Below are positions 43,711 to 55,555 of a stretch of 64,000 bases of DNA, in pieces. The position numbers and the translations under genes were made by a program. The DNA comes from Branchiostoma belcheri (taxonomy: Eukaryota > Chordata > Leptocardii > Amphioxiformes > Branchiostomatidae): positions 532,049-596,048 of the forward strand of contig NW_017803490.1 of NCBI RefSeq assembly GCF_001625305.1, read 5' to 3'. Under the pieces are notes generated by a model. The model did no database searches and was not told the origin of the DNA. It saw nothing but the letters and a program-made list of their open reading frames with translations. Position 1 is the first letter of the stretch, and each line of letters begins with the position of its first letter.

Positions 43711-44038
43711 TCCAATTTGTCTCTGCCCAACTTACGCAAAGTGTTGACTGTCACGTTGCCATATTTTCAACATTGTTCGTCATAATATAATGATATCAAG
43801 GAGCCAATAAAACACTGCTTTGTTGTCTTGTGGCCATAATGGATTGTTAGTCACAACAAGATTCACAAACATCCAATCAAAACCTACCTTTCTACGCGAA
43901 AAAACATCGTGGCCAAAATCTTTCTGCCAAACTCGCCAGGAACTTGTTTGTCGTCGGTTTACTTCCGGGTCACAGCACATGCACGCCCCCATGCGGAAAA
44001 ATTGTGAACTGCTCTCATTCTTCATTAGCCGGAGAGGC

Positions 44039-44205
44039 ATACATGTAGAACACATTCATATATGGTCAGACAGGAGTCTAAATCCCTCCTGCTATAAAAT
44101 TGCAACATGATGCTTGCGGCTTGATTGATTGATGTAACCCAACAGTAGTTACCATGGTGACAGACGTCTGGTTCAGGTCATTGACCTTTATACCAAACAT
44201 ATGTG
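44039..44205 (+). repeat. Dispersed repeat shared with 56520-56645
   Basis: Common blocks GACAGGAGTCTAAATCCCTC, TATAAAATTGCAACATGATG, AGTTACCATGGTGA and TCATTGACCTT. Unclassified. Confidence 0.6.
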
Positions 44206-44794
44206 TTTGGAACAGAAGAAACAGAGCAAAAACAATGTTTTCCTTCGGTAAACATACACTGTTTTATACAGGTCATATAATGTTATGCATACATACTCTC
44301 TCATTCTCTCCCATAGCTTAGTCAGCCGTTGGGGCAGCATATACTGTATACTACTAGTACTTCTGAATATTACTTCACGTGCTACCAGAGCCTTGTGACT
44401 ATATTTTGACTTACTATATATATATTCTCTGCTCATGGCAGAAGGTATTTAACGCCAATCACATCATACACTTTAATCTACTTCGTCTTTGTGAAGGTTT
44501 TTGCTTTCTGTTATATTTCTTAGTATCAGTACCTGGTAAAGCTAGAAATTGTGTTTTCACGAACTGCGTTGCACATCTACAATGTACACTAGATCGTATA
44601 TGGTCGTATTCGAAGTCAACTGACGAACTAATATGCAAGAAGTCCTTCAGAATTTAAGACAGAACGTTGTTGGTATGGCCCTAGTGATAGCTAGAACTGA
44701 AATGCCATCTGTGTTGAATCACTGTCACTGGGCACACTATGTAGTAATAAAGCTACTAAAGCTTCATTTATTCATTCACTTTTTGTCACACAAG

Positions 44795-45127
44795 AAAACA
44801 AGCTGCTAGGGGGACAAAACCCACACCACTTATTCCTGACAGGAAAAGCTATCTGTCACCAAAAATCCAAGACCATAGCATGTTCAGGACAAAAGATACA
44901 AAAACCGGAAGTTCTGCTGCAGTACCAAGGTCATCCACCAGGAGGCCCATATTTGCCCTTGACCTTCGTCTTCCTAAGACTTACCAGCATACCAAATATC
45001 CTCACAATCCATAAAGGCGTTCTGAAGTTATGCTGACTACAATGTGTGGAAACACAAACACACACACAAACACACATGCACACACGCAGACACACCAAAA
45101 ACAATACTTCCATTTTTCATGGAGGTA
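44795..45127 (+). repeat. Copy of the dispersed repeat found in the FZ-CRD gene intron
   Basis: CAAGCTGCTAGGGGGAC, CACTTATTCCTGACAGGAAA, CCACCAGGAGGCCCATATTT, then a CA-rich end and CCATTTTTCATGGAGG. It matches 17250-17550 and 18040-18370. Confidence 0.75.
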
Positions 45128-45295
45128 ACAATACTTCAGACACAAACACATGGGCCTTCAACAGCATAAAAGTATTTTTTTAATAAGCTTGAAGTACATG
45201 TAACAGTTAGACGTGCTAGAATATACTTACATGGTCCTGGACCTTACTTTCCAACTTCCATTGTTCTTACATTTCATGAACACATTCACTTGTAA

Positions 45296-45648
45296 GGCCA
45301 CACCAATTTAATTTGTTGGTTCTCGGATTGACCTCTTCATTTTTTCTGATTTGCCAAAAAAAAGGGTTCTGAATCAACTAAAAAATGCTCATATTTTGCC
45401 CCCAACAGTTGAGGAAAGTCCTTTTCCTCCTAGTTGTTACAGTTATTCCATCTACCAATGCAGTGGTTTGATTAAATGTTTAAAATTCAATGTTTAGATA
45501 TTAACCCAGCCTTTTGTGTTGACTTCATGGCTCCTATCGTAGCATTTGAGGCTATAATACCTGTTTTTATTTTGATTTTTTTCCGCCCTGTCACTTCATA
45601 TTTTTTTCAGAACAAATCCGAGAACCAACAAATTAAATTGGTGTGGCC
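45296..45648. mobile_element. PIF/Harbinger-like MITE, family C, copy 6
   Basis: GGCCACACCAATTTAATTTG at the left; AATTAAATTGGTGTGGCC at the right; TAA on both sides. Confidence 0.85.
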
Positions 45649-46742
45649 TAAACTCTACTGTTACATGAATGCTTGTAGTATAAGTAGAACGGTTTTCTCA
45701 ACATTTGTACATGTACATCTGTGTGGCCAAGTCACCTACTACAATGTAGCTTCAACAAGTTTCTTTACACACTTCTACCAAATCTATAGATACTTAAAAC
45801 AAAACTGGAATGGATATTAACATATTAGAAACTGTCAGCTATACACTGGCTTTTTTTATCAGTACTGAAAAAGACAGGTAAATGTTATCTGAACACACTA
45901 CAGCAACCGAAATACCTACAACTTGAGTCTCCAGTTCAGTGATATGTGAACAGAAAATGAACGTAGATACACTTTATATCATATTTTCCAGTCAACAGTG
46001 AAATATAAACTGAGCAGAGTTATGTTCAGTTATCGTTCAGTGAGTTGTCAGTAAAAGTAAAGTCTATGTTTCTGTACAAGGGTTAAGGCAGCTCATCGGT
46101 AGAACGTACAAAATGTCTGGCGCCTGCACAAAACTCGGATTCCCCACCATTTCTGTTGGATGTTTGGTCAGCATTGCATTGGTATTTTGCCCGTTGCAAA
46201 CCATATCTTTTTCCGATACAAGATTTGAAAACTATAGAAGGGATGTCATCCTTAAATACGCGAACACGGCCTTAAAGGCATCCAGTGCAGTTTTTAGGGC
46301 TTGGAAACCCAATTTTCAGAGTCAATATTCTAGTCACTTATCTACATACTGAGTTGAAACCACACTACCCCAATGTATATTGACCTTCATGGAGCAAAAA
46401 TACCCAAAATTCTGAAGGAAAATGGTTACTGGAAGGGACCTGGGCTGATTTTTAGGGTACCACCCAGAAAATAAAGGACTCATCTTGGGGCTTGTTTCTG
46501 CAGTTTTAAATACCCAAAGTATGAAATACTGATAGAAATGTGCTAATGTGAAGCAGTATGTGTCAATATCACAAAGATTGCCTTATTCATCAGAATATTT
46601 CCTATTTTGCTGCTCTGAAATCGCATTGGATGCCTTTAAACAAGACGTTCTGCCAAAGTGCTGTTCAGAATACATGCAGGTTTTTGTGCAGACACAGTAC
46701 GTTCTGCTGATGTGCTGGCTGAGACTGTAGTTAAGCCATGCT
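45649..46742. other. Region 3' of SIN3, no further gene recognised
   Basis: A 79-codon frame at 46113-46352 (+) starts MSGACTKLGF and is hydrophobic early, but has no recognisable domain or context. Confidence 0.4.
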
Positions 46743-49700
46743 TCACGTCTGTTCAGGTGTTCCGTACTCCACCACATATTTGGTGTAGTGGCAGTTCTCC
46801 ATTGCCTGTGGTCGGCTGGAGGTCTGACAGGGCACCAGGCCGTCCACACGCCCCAACAACCAGTCCTACAGGAACAACAACAACAACAACAGTCAGAGAT
46901 GGCAGACTTCACCCCAAACATGTCACATAAAAAGTACCTCTTCCTCTGCCAATAAAATGTAACTAAGGCTACAGCAAGTACTTTTTATGGATGACATATG
47001 GAAGAAATTTTGTTGCCTTCTGACAGTGGTCAACATGCCGAAAATGGGCAAAGATGTCTGTTGCCATGCCGGAAGGTGGATGGCAGATAACTATGAAGAG
47101 AGGAGACAAAAAATGGTCTGATTTAATGTTTTGTTTTTTACTTTAATGCAGTGATATGTGATGCTGGCTGTGTATATGTGATGTTCCCACTGAATCAAAA
47201 CCATTTGTACGATGATTGAGTCAAAATTTTAAAATGTAGGAACCTTGTTTTATTCGGCCTGTCTTGTTTTTTTTCTTCACCCGCTCGCATTAGATTTGGA
47301 GACTGCGTAGGATGTCATCCATAAAATTTACTTCCTGTGGCCTTAGATGATGTTTTTTCTTGTAATACTGTGAGAGAAAACCAGTACTGTGTACTAGTGG
47401 TTGGAGAAGAATAGAGCTGTACCCTGACCTGTGTCTGAGCCTCCTCAGCTGGACTAACATGTTCCTTCTGCCAGTTGTTCCACCAGTGGGAAAATCTCTT
47501 GTGCATGACCCTGAACACCTGTCTGTGGGACTGGACAACACACAGGGAACATGGTCAGTACAATGTACATGTGCTTACCATCTGTGTCCATAGTGCTGTG
47601 TACAATGTACCTAAACCCACATTTAGGTTCAGGTCCAGATTCAAGTCCAGAGGTTCAGGTTCAGTTCCGGACTCGTAAGTCCAGACCTAAACCGATGGCA
47701 TATACAAAATTGCATGTTGGCAACTTTGGCCACATAACATGGAGGCCGACACTTGACGATGCCCGATGGCAATGTTTTCTTCATTTTGCAGCACAGATTT
47801 TGCAATCTATGGAAGGTTTTAGGTGGTTTAAAAAGAAAAGGGGTATGTGACATGTTTTTTTTTGGTAATAAGTCCAGAATCAGTTCTTGACTTTTTTTTT
47901 TTTTTGGACTTGAACCTAAACATTTTTACAAGTTTGGAACCGGTCAAGCAAACCGGTACACAGCACTATGCATCCAGTCAAACAGTCAAACATTGTCTTG
48001 TCAACACTTCTGCATAAGAAGCTACAATGTACATGTATACAATTTACGGCAATTCTTGAATCCTTGATGTTGGTTCAATTTTTGCATTTTTCTAAGGTAA
48101 ATTATTAAATTCATGACATTAGAAAGACATCCACGGTATGACTGCTGTACTACAAACTCATTTCAGCTGCAAATTCAAAACACGGCTGACCTTACTTTTC
48201 CCACCACGAAATAAAGTCACCCCAAAAGCAAATGACTACATAAGAAAATGTGTGTATTTCATCAAAATCAACCAGGACTAATAAAAAGTCAAATCCAGTA
48301 AAACTAGTACCATGTTATGTTGTAGAATGTAGTATAAGGTTAGACGTAGATATAGTCTCACATACCACTGTATTTTCTTTCTTATGTTGTTTGTAACTGC
48401 AATTAGCCCTCGGGCATGTATTTGCAAACTTTCTGTATACTAAAATTTGCATGGAGGTCAGAGAAAATTTGATGAAGAGAGCTCACCTCTCTGGCTCGTC
48501 TGATAGCAGTACGACGGTACATGTAGTCCTCAGAGTTGACCACGTAAACCATCTTGTAGGAATTCAGGTTGAACTTGCACTCCATGTTAGCTTTCACCTA
48601 TGAAGAACATAGGAATCAAGGAAAATGTATTGCATCCATATACTATATAATAATAAAAGTATATTAGGTTTTACCACAAGTGAAATTTAGAAAAGCAAGG
48701 ACAAAGCATATCTTTACCAACTAGCTTTCCCTAGGCAATATTGTGTGTATGTAACTTGTACGTTAGGGTTAGATAGCAGCCACTAACAGAATACGGGAGT
48801 GTTATGTGTGCATGTATGGTTGTATTGTCTCTATGCTTGTACGACCAGTGACCATTAACGGACAACAATTGTATATTATACACTCTGTATATAAGCTGTA
48901 CACATGGAGTGCTTGCGTTAAATAGTGGCCACTAATTGAGTGTGTGTTGTGTTGTGTGTGTGTGTGTGTGTATTGGTGTCCTTATGGCATTGCCTATGTA
49001 TGTGTACACACATATCTCACCTCCACCCCTCCCAGTGGGTTCTCCCACTTCCCCACATCCTCTCCTGTCCCCTCCTGTTCTGCATGTTGTCTCTGGGTCT
49101 GACGGATGTTTCTGTAAACACAACAACACTCAGGTTATAACAAAACTGTCACATTTACCTTTTTCTTATTCAAAAACCTTGGAAAACCTCTTTTCTGCTA
49201 TGTATCAGGTCCACAACAGAGGGGTTGCCAAAAGTGAGCAAAATTTTCATTATATTTTCAACCTGAAGACAATATTATAAAATAGTCTCTTTCCAACATA
49301 CTGAATCCAAACACACTCACAGACACATCCACCGATCGCCTAACATGTACACACACCCACAGTACTTACAGGGCTCAAAATTAAAGGTGGTCCAGAGGCC
49401 ACAGACCACTAAAATTTAGGCTGGGACAATTAAAAAGACACTTTTGGGACAACAGAAAAATAATCAACATCAGAATGTCAGCCCTTCTTTTGTTTATCAG
49501 GCACACGTCCCGGCTTTTGGATCCAGAAAATCCCCCCAAATTTCCTGTCTACTCTGCAATTATAGTGTGACTGAGAGTAAGCGTAAGTAAAAAAAAACAG
49601 GTTGGGACTGTTTATTCTCACTTTGGGACAATTGACATTTATTTTTGGGACAGTGCTGGGACAATAGGAAGAAAAGTTAATTTTGAGGCCTGACTTACCC

Positions 49701-52700
49701 ACCCACATGTACCCATATCTAAACCCACAAACACCCATACCAACCCTTATACACCAATATAACACACCGACCAACACACTGACCTGGGTAGGAAGACTGG
49801 TTTCTTGGACATCTGTTGTCTCAGGTCTGGTGCGACCGGGGTCTCATTATTCACATACTTATCCACATAGTCTGACCACTTCTACAGAACAACAGGAACA
49901 ACATGGGAGAGTCAAAATACATGGAAGTGTCCAGGCAACAACTGCTTCAAATAGCAGTGGTAGAAATAATTTTAGTTCAGTGTTCTGCAATATTGCAGAA
50001 TGTCAATTTTTTTTCAATTTGGAAATACTTTCTGCAAATACACATTTAAAAGTCCTGATCTAAACCCATGGCACATAAAAATTTGTATGTTGGCAAACAT
50101 TTGAAAAAGAAATTAAATTGCTTGATATTATAGAGTCAGTAGTAAACACAAAAGTTCTTTAACACCATTGAACCCCTGGCCTGATTTTTTCTGTCTGCAA
50201 AATTGCAGGTTGTTTAATTTTCTCTCTGCAATACTGAAAATGTCTCTGCAAAATGCAGACTGCAGGTGGGTATTTCTAACACTGAATAGGTTTACCTTTA
50301 TGTTAACTTTACGCTTATGATAATATTGTTTGATTGCCAATACATGTATATCAACCAAATAGTATTACTACACATCAAAACTCTAAAAAAAAAGAAACTG
50401 AAAGAAAAATAACCCTGAAAGCCCTACCTAACAGTAAGAACTTTTTTCTTTTAAAAATGTCATAACTACATGTAGATATACAACTACATTTGTTCTGTGT
50501 TTAAAGTTAAAATTTCTATTCAACAACACAAAAAGTTATCTTACCTAGAGCTTTCGACCAGTCACTCTGGTCTTCCTCAGTAGACTGACCCAGTGAGGCC
50601 CAGTGTTGACGTTACACTTCAGAGAAGCCACGTGACAAGCTTCACTGGGTCAGTCTACTGAGGAAGATCAGAGTGACTAGTCAAAAGCTCTAGGTGAGAG
50701 AATTTTTTGAAGTTTGAAAGCTAAACATGTAACTACCAACACAGGTGAACTTTCATGATAGTACATTTGTTTTGCTTTGTCTAATTTCTGCTGGTTACAG
50801 TTCTGTACCTCCACTTCCACAGGGTCATCTGACTGGTCTCCTTCTGTGTCCAGTAGCTCCAGGGTCAGCTTGTGTGCTGAAGGCATCTACACAAACAGAA
50901 GAACATAGCAATCAAAGATAGCACTTAACTCATACTGCTTTGTGACCAATTTCACTCACACAAAAGTGACAGTGAAGATATATGGCAATGCTGCATTGTA
51001 AATATCAGGAATCAAAGATACACACTCAAATACATGTAAGTACAGCTGTGTACCTAAACAAAGTACAAGTACAGGTTTAGGTACTGGTCTGAACCTATAC
51101 CTGTACACATGTACCTTATGAATTCAACAAATTAGTATGTTCTGCTAACTTCTTCAATAACAATAGAAACATTAATGAACTTGAGCTAAGGGAAAGTCTT
51201 TGTTTATGGAGAATTCTCAGACAAAACATGTGCAACACTTAGTAAGATGTTTTAGTTTTCATCCCAAACATTTTTTCCTAGGCCCTAGAACACTGAAGCG
51301 TAGGAAAAAAATGTATTTCCTATTTCAGTCCTGAAAAAATTAGGGTAGGTAGGGATTATCTTTTTTTTTTCTTTTTTTTAAATTAGACTTTGGTGCTCTC
51401 AAAGTCTAATTAGTGATCCAACTTATACAATACAGTTTAACGAAGTAAAACATGCATGAGTACACTTCTATTTTCAATGTCAAAGTTGGAAAACTGATAG
51501 TACAACATTTCATCACTCAGGTGTGAGATCATGGAGCTAGAAATGGTCGATGTGCTTGAAAAATATGTCTCTTGAAGGGGCCCACCAAAAAAAGGGCAAG
51601 GGTCGGCAATTTTTTCTAGGGTTGGTCGGGAAGCAGGAAACACAACATTTTTTCCCTATGGCTGGGTGGGAGCTACGTGTATGTACGTACATAGACGATC
51701 CTGAAGAGGTTTTCGTCAGCAACGATCTGCTCGGCTTTGTGCTGATAGGCCAGCTCCACCTGCCCCGTGTTGGCGGTGTCCGCAGACGGCTGCAGGCCAC
51801 CTGTCCGCACCTCCTGCAGGTGCAGGTCTGTCAGCTGCAGACACACCTCGTCTGACGCCAGGTGCTGCAGCTGTAAAATAAGACAAGCCTTCAAATTACA
51901 GAAAAACATTTTGTGGTTGACTGTAGACTACAGGTGCAGGTCTGTCAACTGAAGACACACCTCGTCTGATGCCAGGTGCTGCAGCTGGGGAGCAAGGCAG
52001 GTGTAACATTCTTAACGTTCCAGAAAAACATTTTGCGGTTAACTGTAGACTATGGCCAGGGTTTGCAATGCTTTTTTTTCTGCAGGTAAGTGCGGGTAAC
52101 ATTGAAATTACTGCAGCTAGGGAACTAGGCATGTCCAAACTTTTATTCACTTCATTGCTATCAATTGTTATTATTAAGTTTGTTAACTCAAATGTTGATT
52201 CAGCTATGTGTTGCTATTTCAATTTCATAGTTACTTGCTCGTTTGTTTTTGTTAAGTTGTGGGGATGGCCTTGGATTATACCAAATTGGTATTTTTGGCC
52301 TTCCCCCAGCACACTCTTTTTGTGTCTTTTGCTCTGTATTGCTTTTTATCATTTATGTCATATAGAGATGTAAAGAATATAATACAACAATGAAATTTTA
52401 CTATACTTTAACTATTCTATTGCCATCAAGTAATCAGAGTTGCCGTATGTTAAATGTTACCTGTCTGACAACATTCTGGATGAGTTTGTTCATAATATAG
52501 TGAAGGTGACATAGACATGACTGTTACCTATTTAATGTTAAATCTTTCGATCCAAAGTTCTCTCAGCTAGAGCTTTCGACCAGTCACTCTGGTCTTCCTC
52601 AGTAGACTGACCCAGTGAGGCTTATCACGTGGCTTCTTTGAAGAGTGACTGGTCGAAAGCTCTAGGTGAGAGAACTTTTTTGTGTTGGATCAAAAGTTTT

Positions 52701-55514
52701 AACTCTAAACATGTACAAAAATGTAATTACCAACACAGATGAACTTTCATGATAGTATGACTTTTACCTGTCTAACAATATTCTGGATGAGTTTGTCCAT
52801 AGTGAAGGTGATGTAGGCATGGATGCCGAACATTTCTCTCAGTTGGTCCTCGTACTGTGTAGGCTCCAGGTTTCCATCCAGCAAGTTTCTCACCATCTCC
52901 AGAAACACAGGGTAGTACTCCTCAGGGTCTATGTCAGCTGAAGGCCAAACAACATATGATTATAAATGGTTTTTATTGTCCAAACAGTACCCGTGCAGTC
53001 GCAGCCTTACGGCTGAATTGATGCAGGGTATCACACAATAATCAATACAAATCACAACAATTACAACATTCAAATAATACAAATGATACACACAGTCGCA
53101 AGGGTCTGTGCGGCTGCCATTCGGCGCCACAAGATGACCTCAATACGACTTTCCCCAACCGAAGTTAGGTACCCATTCACACCTGGGTGGAGTGAGGAAA
53201 TTCGTGTAAAGTGCCTTTCCCAAGGGCACAACGTCGGGGCGCATGTTCAGACATGTACCGGGTACGACTCGGAATTGAACCCGGGTCTACCGGTTCACAG
53301 TCTATTGTTCTAACCACTACACCACCCGACGAGATTAAAGCTGTAACCTAACTTGAGCACATGTATAGCTTACACTACAGTTATTTCCCAAGTGCATGTA
53401 TACAACAAAGGAAAATATAACAACCTGTATTACATTGAAATACTATTTATTTGTTATCTACCTACAACACTGAACTTTGTCAGAACTTTTACTTACACTG
53501 AAGATTTGCAAATACTTTAGCCATTGCTCTTGCCCTACTAGAAGACAACTTAAAGTATATGTATGATGAAAGTTTATTAAAGAAATTGTGTTTCTTGAAA
53601 CCCAGACTGATTCTCACTCTAATTCTGTGCCTTAAGTCTAGAAACTTTTTACCTCCATGAAAAATGAAGGTATTGTTTTTGGCGTGTCTAATTTGCATGT
53701 ATTATGTTAAAATGTACATGTAGTTTGCATAATTAATAAGGACAAAAAAAACACATATTTAATGGAGGTACGAGATCTTCGAATTCTTGTTCTTCAAGAG
53801 GTGCACCCACAGAAAGTGGACCATGTGCAAGTATAGTCAGAACTGTGGTGTACTTTTAATATTGTGAAAGTAAAATGTCTCTTACATGATGCCTTGAGGC
53901 GCAGGGCGACGGCGGTAGACTCGTGTCGGCGGTTCCCCCGTCCCTCCTGCTCGGCGATGAGCATGGCCTGTTTGTACACCTTCAACAGCCGCTCACACAG
54001 GATGTGGTGCAGCCGCAGGAACAGGTACCAGTTGTTGTTTCCCAGCAGCAGCGAGCAGCCGTCCTGAACAAACAAACAAACAAACAAACAATCAGTAGCC
54101 GCTCGATGCAATGCAGCCGCAGGAACAGGTACCAGTTGTTGTTTCCCAGCAATAACGAACAGCCATCCTGTACAACAAACAAACAAACAAACAAACAATC
54201 AGTAGCCGCTCGATGCAATGCAGCCGCAGGAACAGGTACCAGTTGTTGTTTCCCAGCAGCAACGAGCAGCCGTCCTGAACAAACAAACAAACAATCAGTA
54301 GCCGCTCACACAGGATGTGGTGCAGCCGCAGGAACAGGTACCAGTTGTTGTTTCCCAGCAGCAGTGAGCAGCCTTCCTGTAAACAAACAAACAAACAAAC
54401 AATCAGTAGCCGCTCACACAGCCGCAGGAACAGGTACCAGTTGTTGTTTCCCAGCAGCAACGAACAGCCGTCCTGAACAAACAAACAAACAAACAATCAG
54501 CAGCCGCAGGAACAGGTACCAGTTGTTGTTTCCCAGCAGTAACGAACAGCCGTCCTAGGCAAAGAGTTTTATTTAATGGTAAGAAGAGCAGTTTCCCCAT
54601 GCTTGACAAAAGACAACAAATCCAGGGTTCGAAATACCCACTCCCGTCTTGCGAGTCATATTTTCTGTGAGACTTACTAGTATTGGACATGCCTGGTGCG
54701 CGAATTATCAATTGTTTTTGCATACAAAGCGACCTATTTAAAGTTTACAGTGGCCCAGCTTACAGCTTCTGAAATAAACTGAGTCCTGCCTTGGCCAGGA
54801 TACTTTTACGGTTTGCTTTCTAAAATAAAACAGCTTGTGTTGATGGCAACCTGAAATATTGATGGGCAACCTAGCTTTTGGTTTCGGTTTTCCAGTGGGC
54901 AACATGAAAAAATATAGTACATGTATTTCGCCTGGGTGGCAGCCAGAGACAGCCTGGAGGATCATATGCAGAGGCACTACGTCCCCTGGAGGGGCATGCG
55001 GAGCTGAGTGAGTGATTTCAAAACCCTGTACGTGCTTGCTACTAACTGGTCAGCCATTAGAAACAATGTATTCCAGGTATGTTTGCAAGGAATTTTGGAT
55101 CCTATACAGGTCTTCTTTGGCGTAATACCAAGGAAGATGATTGTGTGTGTGTCTTACCGGGTCCAGTCCCCTGAGAGGAGGTTTGGTCCCCAGACCAGGC
55201 AGTGTTGGTGGACTGATGATGGCCTGCTTCAGGGCAGCCAGGTTCCTACAGGCTTCTGCCTCTCCATCTAAAGTACAGGAGAAAAGATGTTACTTTTACA
55301 AACAAGGCAATCAGAAATGGCAGACTTTCAATGGTTAACACCCCCTGGAGGAATTCAAAAGAACTACACTGCAGAAATTAGACACACACACACATACACA
55401 AACACACACACGTACACACACACATACACATACATTGTACACACTGTGTACACACAAGGAAACACACATACACGTACGCACAGGGAGACACAGACAACAC
55501 ACCCATACACAAAT

Positions 55515-55555
<41 letters not shown>

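Noticed and set aside
46113..46352. 79-codon hydrophobic ORF as a small secreted protein
   Set aside because: No domain, no splice or promoter evidence and no repeat of the pattern elsewhere; kept only as a remark in the intergenic entry.
54064..54560. Long ORFs on both strands across the exon-start array
   Set aside because: They exist because the repeat unit lacks stops in several frames; only the minus-strand reading from 54063 joins the SIN3 frame.
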